A stretch of DNA of 64,000 nt from Salvelinus alpinus. Its lineage: Eukaryota > Chordata > Actinopteri > Salmoniformes > Salmonidae. This document shows positions 22,119 through 34,100 of this stretch, one piece after another. The notes below the pieces were generated by a model. That model saw nothing but the letters and a program-made list of their open reading frames with translations. It did no database searches and was not told the DNA's origin. Within the stretch, counting starts at the first letter, position 1, and every line of letters starts with the position of its first letter. The stretch is from the NCBI RefSeq assembly GCF_045679555.1, contig NC_092090.1, forward strand, positions 31,521,288 through 31,585,287. The letters run 5' to 3'. Both the position numbers and the translations under genes were made by a program.

Positions 22119-25100
22119 ATGGGGACAACACAGACACCCACATGGGTGTTAATATGGATGGCTCTGGCGATTGGTTTAACTGCCTCTCAAAGTGGTAGGT
22201 AGAATCCATGATTGTGTTTTACATGAAACCTTGTAATTTAGTGTTGACAGGGCTAAACTGTATGTTACTGTATGTCATAGCACTCTCACAATAGCGGCAA
22301 TGTTTATCTCATTGGACAGCCAAACAATGAGGGAATATTTGTCAATGCTAAGTCCTGCTTTTATGTGCTTTTAAGCATGAGTTATGATTGATGAATAGGT
22401 AAATGTAGGATCGGCAAGAGAACTACATAACAGAGCCTGAAATACACAGGATTCCACAATGATTTACAGTAAAACTTCATATAACTTATTAACATACACT
22501 TTGATTTCAGAGGATACATCAAAGGCCACAGTTAACATCATCCCCTCAATGTCAAGGATGCCTGAGATTGCAGGTAAGCTTCATAATACATGTGCTATAC
22601 AGATGTGTGAGCCCTGAGGATGATGACAATGATTAACACTGCAGCCTTACATATCCACAGACAATGGTGAAAGGACAATAACCATGATGGAGACAGTCAT
22701 AGCAAGTTGTGCAACAGGTTTTGTGGATTAGCTGTATTTGAAAAGCATGAAGTCGCCTAAATAATTCAGTTTATAAACATGATAGCGATTGGATGTACTT
22801 TGAAAATTCTTGGTTTTTAGTTGATCAAATATTGAATTTGGCCATAGAAACGCCTTGAATAACACGTTCATAAATGCCAAAAAAATGTATCCTAAGGAAT
22901 AAGGTTTTGAAATGTCTGGAGATATAAGAAAGCTTAGGATATGTTTGTGTTTTTTTACACATATTTACCCTTTTTTTTGTTGGCACAAAACTACCGCCAT
23001 GCTTCCATTCAGTGACACTTGTGGGGGTCGTAGACCAAACGGTTCGGACGCTACAGACAGAGGTTGGCACATCGGTGGTACTGACATCAGACGAGTCCCG
23101 TGACACTTGTGGGGGTCGTAGACCAAACGGTTCGGACGCTACAGACAGAGGTTGGCACATCGGTGGTACTGACATCAGACGAGTCCCGTGACACTTATGG
23201 GGGTCGTAGACCAAACGGTTCTGACGCTACAGACAGAGGTTGGCACATCGGTGGTACTGACATCAGACGAGTCCCGTGACACTTATGGGGGTCGTAGACC
23301 AAACGGTTCTGACGCTACAGACAGAGGTTGGCACATCGGTGGTACTGACATCAGACGAGTCCCGTGACACTTGTGGGGGTCGTAGACCAAACGGTTCGGA
23401 CGCTACAGACAGAGAGCCCATGCAAAAAAACAGATCTTTAGCTTAAACTGACAGATTTTGATGAGGATGTTTTCATGATGTTAATGAGATTGACACACGG
23501 GTGCGTCAGTAGACTCTTATGGTGAGTGAGTGAGGCCAATCTTGCAGTCAACCAATGGACAACTAGTTAAAAGCAAGATCTTACAGGGGGCAAAAGTTTG
23601 AAATAATTCTGCTCCCCGTTGACTACTCATTTCTTTCTCTGTATCTAAAGATAAAACCTGCTGAATTGTATGCTATCATAGCTGAATTGGTTATCCGTTT
23701 CCTCAGGAGTGAGTCCTATACATAATGGCCAGGTCTGCAGCACATGGGGTAACTACCACTTCAAGACCTTTGACGGAGACATCTTTCAGCTCCCCTCCAC
23801 CTGCAACTATGTTGTGACCTCACTGTGCCATAGCAGTTATGAGGATTTCAACATCCAGATGAGGCGGCAGGTGGTGGACCACCAGCCCACCATTAGCAGG
23901 ATCACCATGAAGCTGGATGGCGCAGTGGTGGAGCTATCCAAGGGTTCCGTTGTTGTTAATGGGAAGAAGTAAGTTCGTCAAGAATTTCTCATGTAGCTGT
24001 ATTTCTCAATCAGTGCTCAAGTAGTTGGATGTCATATTGTTGTCCCAGTCACTTTGACTTCAAAGATTAGACGCAACTTTATACTGTGTAATTATGCTCC
24101 AGCACATTTTTACAGTGATTGAGATGAGATTCCTGTTTTTATACTACTAATGAAAATGTCTTAAAATGAAGTCAATTGAGCTAATGTAAAATTGGTTGGT
24201 CTGACTAAGTTCTAGTTAAATCTAATGCTTTGTCTTCCTCTTCCTCCAGTGCCACCTTACCATTCAGCCAGTCTGGTATTCTCATTGAAGAGAATCCCTC
24301 CTACATCAAGATCAAAGCAAAACTGGGATTGGTAGCCATATGGAACCAGGAGGATTCCTTCTTGGTAGTACAACAATTATGCATTTATGAATATTTCTGT
24401 TGTGGAGTTAGGTTTTTGCAGTGTGGTTAATGTATACATTTGAAGGCCTGTGCTGTGTGGGCACTTGGAATGAATGTAGGCATTTGGAATGACTATAGGT
24501 AGTACTAATCTAAAGTTATTTTAAGTAATAGGTTATCACTGCGGTTAAATGTTCGTTTTGTTCCAGTCATTTCCCGTTTTTGTCGAGTGTTATGCGGTTA
24601 TGGAGGTAAACTGTCGCCCTAAAATGTTTAATGGTTTTCTACTTCAGGTGGAGATGGACATCAAATTCAGAAACAAGACCTGTGGTCTATGTGGAGATTT
24701 TAATGGAGTTCAACAATTTGATGAGTTCTATAGCCATGGTACATTTTCACTGACACTATCAACACATCAACCATTGCCTATTATTTGGAATACAGTTGAC
24801 ATTCAACAATAATTTGATTTATTTTTATGCCAAAGGTATGAAATTGTCCCCTGTCGACTTCGGAAACTTCTGGAAATTGGATGGTCCAACTGAAAGCTGT
24901 ACTGAAAATACACTACCTTCGAATCATAAATGCCCTAATCTGGTAGGTTAAACTTTATCGCTTATGATAAGAATAGGGATATTGGCTAGGCTGCTGTGTA
25001 CTTAACAACATGTGGGGTCCGAAATGACTGACTCCCTTGATAAAGATTAGCAAAAATGACTATACTGTATACTGCTACAGTATATATGCTCCATTTCTTT

Positions 25101-28100
25101 GAAAAATATATTATTTTATACTAATACAATTGCTCTGAGAAAGAGATTTTGTTTAAAAGTCATATTTTCTTTCTCTCCGGTCAGGGGTCAAAATGAATGA
25201 CACCCCTGTTTTCAATACCTTTCAATACCTTGAGAGAATAATAGGACTGAGCCTTTTTCTAAAATGTTTTATGAGTTGGAGAACATATTGGGAGGGATTT
25301 TAGACCATTCCTCCATACAGAATCCTTCCAAATCCTTGATATCCTTTGTCTGTGCTTATGGACTGCCCTTCAATTCAAACCACAGATTTTCAATGGGTGT
25401 CAAGTTCGGAGACTGCAAAATAGCCCCTTTTTGCAATGGCCATCTCAGTCTCTCTTTGAAACCCACTGAAAATCTGTGGTTTGAATTAAAGGCCGTCCAT
25501 AAGAACAGACGATGATTATCAAGGATCCTAATCAGTGGAGGCTGCTGAGGTAAAGACGGCTCGTAATAATAGCTGGAACGGAGTGTTTGATGCCATAATG
25601 GAGATGGCATCAAACACATGGAGAACATGTGTTTGATGTATTTGATATCGTTCCACTAATTCCGCTCTAGCCATTACCACAAACCCGTCCTCCCCAATCA
25701 AGTTCCCACCAACCTCCTGTGCTCCTAATGTGTTCTTCAACTCATAAAACATTTTAAAAAAGGATTATTGCAGTTTTCCTTGCAAGGTGAGGTATTGAAA
25801 GATAGTGAAAAGAACGATGTCAATAATTTTGACCCCTACCTTTTAGAGATTTTTTTGTATTACTTTTTAGACAAAATCTCTTTCTAGAAGCAATTGTATT
25901 AATATAAAATTGAAAAAAATCCAAAATTTGTTTTGCGTACAATATCGTTACATTTTTGAATTATTTATTTTATACAGTCCTTTCTACTCATTTTTATCAA
26001 GGGTGTCAATAATTTCAGACTCCACTGTATATGTCCTAATTATAACATCTCTCTGTTTTTGTTTGATAGAAACCAATTTGTGAGCAGTTGCTCTCCGGTC
26101 CTGCCTTCAGCAGCTGTAAGGACTTGTTGGCCATCGACTCATTTGTTGAGGCCTGTGTATCTGACCTGTGCCACTGTGATAACAGCACCAACTCCTTCTG
26201 CCTGTGCAACACCATCTCAGAGTACTCCCGTCAGTGTGTTCACGCAGGGGGGAAGCCAAAACAATGGAGGACTGAACAGTTCTGCTGTAAGCATGCCATT
26301 ACCCCCCATATCAAAAATCTAATCGCACATTGGTTAGTTGCAACAGTATACTAATATTTTGAAATAACCTTATTTTTGCAGATAAGACATGCCCCTTCAA
26401 CATGGAGTACCAGGAGTGTGGAAACCCCTGTGTTGACACCTGCTCCAACCCTGAGAGAGGCCAGCTGTGTGAGGAACACTGCTCAGATGGCTGCTTTTGT
26501 CCTCCAGGTGGGCAGACATATTTAAACATTCTCTGCACATCCTCTTCTTCAAAGAGATGTGATAAAATGCATTGGAATGTAGCAGACTGTATACTGATAG
26601 AATGCAAAGCAATTGATTGCATATTGTGGACCGGACTACGTTGCGTTACAAAGGCAACTACACATTTGGTCAAAAATCTTTGATCTGTTGTAATGGCCAG
26701 GTATATTATCTGATTCATGTAGTATTTAGTTTCCTGACACAAACAAGCCAGAGTGTCAGAAATTATTGTCTGTCTAGACAGAAAAATACTTTGAATTCAG
26801 ATTTTAGTTACTAGGTGTTGTAACTAGTAACATAGTTACTAGGTGTTGCCTATGTAGGGCAGTATGTTGGAATGGAGACATAATAAACACATGTATGCTC
26901 TCACCCAAAGGAACCGTTTTTGATGACGTCAACAAGAATGGTTGTATCTCCTTGAGTCAATGCTCCTGCCGCCACAATGGAAAAACCTACGCACCCGGAG
27001 AGTCTTATTCAAGCACTTGTAAAGATTGGTAAGAAAACCAGGCTAAGAATTTTGACTTGAGTCTAAAATTTATTCCAGCAGTGACAATTTGTAAGTTCCA
27101 TTGAATAATTGATATGTTGCCCTTAGCTCCTGTGCTGGTGGTCAGTGGAAGTGTGTGGACAAGGACTGTCCTGGCACCTGTGCTGTGGAGGGAGGATCCC
27201 ACATCAACACCTATGATGGAAAAGCCTACACCTTCCATGGGGACTGCTCTTATGTTCTGACCAAGGTCAATATGCAGTTTCCTCACCAAAGATCTGTGTG
27301 CATCAATCTCATCCACATAAGACATCTTACAACTTGTCAACTTTTTTGTAGTTATTATGTCTGTATTACAGCTTTGTCTCCAGCTTCTTTACTTTTCTTC
27401 TAACAAATCCAGGTTTATGATGAACATTGTAATCAAACTATATAGAACAGGGCTCTCCAACCATGTTCCTGGAGTGCTACCGTCCTGTAGGTTTTCACGC
27501 CAACCCTAATTTAGGGCACCTGATTCTACTAATTAGCTGGTTGATGAGCTGAATCAGGTTAGTTACAACTGGGGATGGAACAAAAACCTACAGGAGAGTA
27601 GCTCTCCAGGAACAGAGTTGGGACAATACTATTCATCCTGCATTCATACGTTTATCTATGGAGAAATCTGAGTTGTTCATGTCTACTCTGTCTCTTGTTT
27701 TACACTGAGATATTGATTTTTCCTTTTATTAAGGCAAATATTTGTAACAACTTATTCATGTTTTTTTCAGGACTGTGATGGGATGCAATTCACTGTACTG
27801 GGTGATCTGGTGCAGTGTGGGCTTTCTGACAGTGAGACTTGTCTAAAGGCTGTTACCCTGTCCCTCTCAGAAGGAGCCACTGTAAGTATTCTTTGACTGA
27901 CATGCTCTCAGCCTTTGACTGCATTAGATGTTTTTCCCCTAATGTTGTTAGGTTTTAGACTTGAATGTATAATTTGAATATCATGAATAAGACTATGGAT
28001 ACACAATGCCCCTCTACGCAGGTGATCAACATACAACCCAATGGAAAAGCCTTTGTAAATGGAATCTATTCTCAGCTGCCCTTTTCTGTTGGTAAGTTAG

Positions 28101-31100
28101 AGTTGCACAATAAACATACCGTAATGTCAATGTAGTCGTGACTAGGCATATATGAAACTTGTGTCCTACAGGTAAGCACATCATTGTATTGGGAATACAT
28201 TATGATAAATCGGAATGTCGTGATGGCGATGTAGCTTTATCATTCAACACTGACACATATTTTACTTAACATCATAATGCTGAATCTTACTCCTTCCTCT
28301 TCCCACTTTGTTCCTTATAGCTGGAGTAACTATTTTCAGAGCCTCCTCATTTTTCATCATCGTCCAGACCACCTTTGGCCTCCAGTTGGAAATCCAACTC
28401 TCACCAATCATGCAGGTCTATATTGCTGCAAGCACCGTTTGGCAGCAGAGAACTTGTGGTATGTCTCATCATCCGTTGACCAACCACCACAGTCCACTGA
28501 GGTGTTCATGTTCTGGGAATGATTTCTTTTCCCTGTACATAAATACATGTTCACCCTACAGGTCTTTGTGGAAACTTCAACAACAACCAAGGAGATGATT
28601 TCAAGGTCCTGAGTGGAGTGACTGAGGGCACAGCAATTGGTTTTGCAAACACCTGGAAAACACGAGCCAGCTGCCCAGACATCAAGAGTAGCTTTGAAAG
28701 CCCCTGCAGTTTAAGTCTTGACAATGGTAGCTGCATGGTTAATCCCCTTCCCATGTCTGTTTTAATTGTTATGGAGAATGGTGCAAGTGTTTCTTAAAGT
28801 TGCCCTAACTAATTCATGTGGTTTATTTTTTCACTATTTCAGAGAAGTATGCCCAGTACTGGTGCTCTCAGCTGGCTGATCCTAAAGGGTTGTTTGCTCC
28901 ATGCCACACAGCAATAAGCCCAGACATGTACAAAGACGTGAGACCCCATCCCCATACTATTCATTTCTGAATATTTCATGAGCATATCTAATACACAAAT
29001 GTATGTATGTATCATGTGATTACAGTTGTTCTGGGGCAATTGAGAATAATTTTGCTTGCTGTTAAATATTGTTTTCTGCACAGTGTTTGTGCATATTATG
29101 CACACACAACTAATTGAAAATATTTTACAGTATAATATGGATGCTGTTCTGACTGTGGTTTTCTATTCAGAACTGCATGTATGACAGCTGTAACTGTGAG
29201 AAGAGTGAGGACTGCATGTGTGCTGCCGTCTCCTCTTATGTCCACGCGTGTGCTGCCGAGGGTATCCAGCTCAGCGGCTGGAGAGACACTATCTGCAGTG
29301 AGTGACAGTCACACCATAATACCTAAGAAGATGTGTCAATTGTGGGAGAATAAGATACAAATACGATAAATATTTACATCTAACAGTAATTGTTGCCATC
29401 CACAGACAAATACTCCACCTCGTGCCCTAGCACCATGGTCTACAGCTACAGCATAAAAAACAGTGATCGCTCCTGCCGTTGCTACAGCGACTCTGACTTT
29501 ACCTGTTCAATCACCTTCGAGTCTGTGGATGGGTGTGTCTGTTCTGAGGGAACCTACCTGGATGATGAGGGCAAGTGTGTTGCACCAGCCAGCTGCCCTT
29601 GTTATTACAAGGGCTTAGTGGTATCCCCTGGAGAGGTCATCAGCAAGGATGGAACCATGTGGTATGGACCGAGTTATTTACCTACCTATACTCAAACTGC
29701 ATTACAATGTAATTCACAACACATTTTATTTTAAAGACATATTTTTGGGACTTTATGAACCAAGGGCCTTGGGCCTTGCTTTCCTGCAGTGAGCATAGGG
29801 ACATTCAAGTACCATTAACATCATTTTATTTCAGCACCTGCAAGGAGGGCAAACTCCATTGTATTGGAGATTCACCTGATCATCCATGTAAGTTTATGTA
29901 TATACATTGTCAAAACATCTCACAATTTTGAGATATTGTACTGTGCCAGGCAACAATGAATTTGAAATAAGTCTATTCTTTTAATGGCACTCTGTCAAAT
30001 CCTATATACACATGTGGTGTGTGGTAGTAGTATGCTATTGGCAACAGAACCAGGCTATGTGCATGTTGAATTATCATCTCTCCATCCTAGTACACACTTT
30101 ACAGAGCATATTGATTTTGTGAAAGACACAACATAGTCATGATACATGAATTCCCTTTATTTCCACAGCATGTGTTGCACCAATGGTTTTCATCAACTGC
30201 TCCAATGCAAGCCCAGGAGTGAGAGGGTTGGAGTGTCAGAAGAGCTGCAATATTCTGGATATGGCCTGTGTAAGTCCCCTATTTACTTCGTCTCCAGGCC
30301 ATTTCACACAGCGGATATAAACCTGTGTACAAAATATTAAGAACACTTTCCTAATATTGATATGAATACACAATCCGTCTCAATTGTCTAATGGCTTGAA
30401 AATCCTTCTTCAAACTGTCTCCTCCTCTTCATCTACACTTATTGAAGTGGATTTAACAATTGACATCAATAAGGGATCAATGCTTTCAGCTGGATTCCCC
30501 TGGTCAGTCTATGTAATTGAAAGAGCAGGTGTTCGTATTGTTTCTACACTCAGTGTATCTAATGGCCAAAGGATTGTGAATAAAAATCAAGTGTAAAATA
30601 TAAACTTTCAGTTTTTTATATATTGGTAAATTTAACATAGTCTCCTAGCTATTGTGCACAGCGTATATAAGCCTGGTACATTAACGATTCCATTTTGTCC
30701 TTAGTGGGAGTGATCATATAGTTCTATGGGAGTTTCCTTATTGAGTAAAGTATTTGCCATCATCTAATTTTAGCGAATCACACGACTGCGAGGCGTGGCT
30801 CTGTGCTTGTGATGTGCTAGTGTATGGGGGAAGGTTATTGGGAAGGTTTTGTGGGAGATGATTGTTTGGTAGATTAAGCCGAATAAGCCAATACCTATGT
30901 GCTGGGAGTTTCTCCTGGTCTCTCTGTATTGACTAATGGCTAACAAAGGCCAAGTTTGACCTTTTGGTCCACCAGAATCTTCACGCATTTGGGCGGAACT
31001 TTCTGGGAACCAGATTAACTTATAGTTTACACCATTTTTACACAACAGATTTTCAAATCAATAATTTTCACTTTACAGATCAGCACAGAGTGCATTTCAG

Positions 31101-34100
31101 GCTGTATGTGTCCCTCTGGACTGGTATCCGATGGAAAAGGAGGCTGCATCATGCCAGACCTTTGTCCTTGTTCTCACAATGCAGCTATTTACCAACCAGG
31201 AGACAGAATCAAGGTCGACTGCAATACCTGGTAAGTTCATCTTGCCTCATTTGGGGTTTTAAACCAATTAAGACTTCAGTTTAATATCTGTTTTTGCCAC
31301 TTTCAGCACTTGTAAAGAAAGAAAATGGCAGTGCACAACTAACCTGTGCCATGGAACCTGTGCCATTTATGGAGATGGACACTACATTACGTTTGACGGG
31401 AAACGATTCACTTTCGAAGGAGACTGTGAATACACTCTTACAAAGGTATGCTTGCAGGGTAACGTGATAGTCTAAGTGATCAACACCAATATTATTTGTT
31501 TTATTGGTTAAGTATTAATACATGATGACCAATAAGGGTTTGTGTTCATTTTTAAAGGTATATACTGTAGGTGTTTCTGGGGAGTCTTAAAAGCAATATT
31601 TGAAACTGTTTGGACATTATCTGCTGTTGCTTTGTGAATGCTACTGTAGCATTCCCAACGAGATGAACCATTTCATTATTTCAATGATTGACTTACCAAG
31701 TGTGGTTGGAGATAATGTACCATCCACCATAATACTGTGTTGGCTGTTGTTACATTTATGACTGAAATTGAGTCTACCTTAAACAGGACTACTGTGGAAA
31801 CAACAATGCCAATGGCAGCTTCAGAGTCATCACTGAGAACATTCCCTGTGGAACAACAGGCACCACCTGCTCCAAGGCCATCAAGCTCTTCCTGGGGGTA
31901 ACTAGATTCCTGCTTCCTGCCTGGCACATACCATTACTGAAGCCAAGACTACTACTTTTCAGTCAATCATACATACATACATATATGCATGCATACATAC
32001 ATACATAAAAACATACATAATATAAAGCAGACATTACAAAATACACACATCAAAGCTTCATGAGGCTAGGCAAAAAAAAACACATTATAGCATACATTAT
32101 AACATAATCAGTAATTAGATACATTTATATTTAAAAAAAATCTCTTTCAGAACAATGAATTAATCCTGACAGAAGGGAACTACCAAGTCGTTGAGAGAAA
32201 TACAGGGGAGGCGGTTCCTTACCAGATTCGCACAATGGGCATCTACCTTGTGATTGAAGCCAATAATGGTTTGATTCTCATGTGGGACAGGAAAACAAGC
32301 ATGTTCATCAAACTTAACCCACAGTTCAAGGTACATTTCAACTTTGATTGGATGACAAATTATATATTAAAATATGGTTCTAGTATTCCATTAACCGATA
32401 TTCACAAGTCTGTTATGACTCCTTTTTATCATTCAACTGAATCTAATGCTATGTCCTCTTCAGGGACATGTCTGTGGTCTGTGTGGAAACTATGATGGCA
32501 ACGCGAACAATGACTTCACTACCAGGAGCCAGGCAGTGGTTGTCAATCCTCTAGACTTTGGAAACAGCTGGAAAGTCTCTGCAAGCTGCCCCGATGCAAA
32601 GAGCAAAAGGAGCCCCTGTACTGCCAACCCTTACAGGCAGTCCTGGTCACAGAAGCAGTGCAGCATCATACAGAGCAAAGTTTTCGCAGACTGCCATTCT
32701 AAAGTAGGTTTAGACTTTAGTCGTTCACTGAATGTTTTGGAATTTTATATGATCATGTTGACTAAATTATGTTCTCCAATTAGGTGGACCCCTCTTCTTT
32801 CTATGATGCTTGTGTGACAGACTCATGTGCTTGCGACAGTGGTGGAGACTGTGAGTGCTTCTGTACCGCTGTGGCAGCTTATGCAGAGGCCTGTAATGAG
32901 GCTGGAGCCTGCATAGCCTGGAGAAGCCCACAAATCTGCCGTGAGTTTCGAAATGTTCAATTCATTTAAGTGCTGACATAAAAATATGCTTAATCCACTC
33001 AGTTTAAACCAAATTGAAGATAATACTTACAGAGAGCTTTTGTCCATCACATACAGCACTGTTCTGTGATTACTACAACCCCACTGGAGAATGTGAGTGG
33101 CACTACAAGGCATGTGGAGCTCAGTGTATGAAGACCTGCAGGAATCCTTCCGGGAGCTGCTCCACTCAGATACCACCTCTTGAAGGTACAGTAGACATTA
33201 AATTAGAATCTACTTTGGGCAACAACAATTTTCCATAACATGTACTTAATATTTATTTAACGTTAAAGCTAGAGTCCTTAAATGAAACAGTAACAAAGTC
33301 GCCACCCCGCCTCTGTTTCGGTAAAAAGCTGAGAGATGGCCCAGGAAAATTGTGACCACTCTCAAATTCATACAGGGCTATGGATGCAAGGGCTGACCAT
33401 TCATGATATAAAAATTATTGTTTTAAGCATGTTTTGAGGCTACACAATGTTTGACTTAATTTGTATTGTTTACAAACATTGTGGTAAAACAAACATGTAT
33501 TTTGGGTTCTTATGGGGTACGACAGTTGAACTAAGCTCAGGAGGCATTTATAAGTTATATTCTTCAAGAATGAATGGGTATATATTATTCATTTATAGGT
33601 CAAAAAATGGCTGTAGCAACAAAATATTCTAGCTTTAAATTACCTCTATCAATCAATTACTTTTTGATCATTAATATTTGAATATTTTTCTTCTTCTTTA
33701 GGTTGCTATCCAAAATGTCCTCCTGCTCAACCTTTCTTTGATGAAGATATAATGAAGTGTGTGGAGAAGGAGCAGTGTGGCTGCTATGGCAGAGATGGAA
33801 AACACTACAATAATGGAGAAAAAGTACCGACCACAGAAAACTGCCAGACATGGTATGTCTTTAGTAATACAGAGAATCCTGGTCTTGGCTAAAATTGTGA
33901 ACACTGTAACTTTGTTTGAATGTCAAAAATGAAACTAAGTAGAATTGTAAATGTTTCTTTTTCCAAAGCTATTGTAATTCCGTGACAGTGGACTGCAAAT
34001 ACGATGAACAAGGTATGAATGCATCCCTGAACAAAAACAAAAACACATTAATAATGTTTTCAACATTCCAGTACCCTAAAATATATCTTATCATTTCAGC

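Larger units (their letters stand above)
22119..27028 (+). other. muc5ac-like: Gene 1 exons 1-9: signal peptide and D1 assembly
   Basis: Exons: 22119-22194, 22511-22573, 23707-23968, 24250-24364, 24648-24738, 24836-24942, 26070-26286, 26382-26507, 26911-27028. Exon 1 encodes a signal peptide ([15 protein letters not shown]). Exons 3-6 encode VWD1 (about residues 50-238) with [15 protein letters not shown] and the CGLCGDFNG motif. Exon 7 is C8 (residues 239-310), exon 8 TIL, exon 9 a cysteine-rich extension. D1 assemblies drive pH-dependent mucin packing and multimer formation in this family. Introns hold an 88-bp minisatellite (intron 2) and a transposon (intron 6). Confidence 0.92.
27127..31230 (+). 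other. muc5ac-like: Gene 1 exons 10-20: D2 assembly
   Basis: Exons: 27127-27265, 27771-27881, 28022-28091, 28321-28458, 28562-28726, 28843-28937, 29171-29297, 29406-29661, 29835-29887, 30169-30269, 31079-31230. VWD2 (about residues 400-600) opens with [20 protein letters not shown] and carries [10 protein letters not shown]8 follows (exons 15-16, [17 protein letters not shown]), then the TIL/E region (exons 17-20), which ends with CMCPSGL and a [14 protein letters not shown] segment. Exon 16 is almost identical to its gene 2 counterpart. Confidence 0.92.

Noticed and set aside
24230-24430. ORF starting at the poly-Ser stretch before exon 4 of mucin gene 1
   Set aside because: The Ser run is the polypyrimidine tract of the splice acceptor; the true exon begins at 24250.
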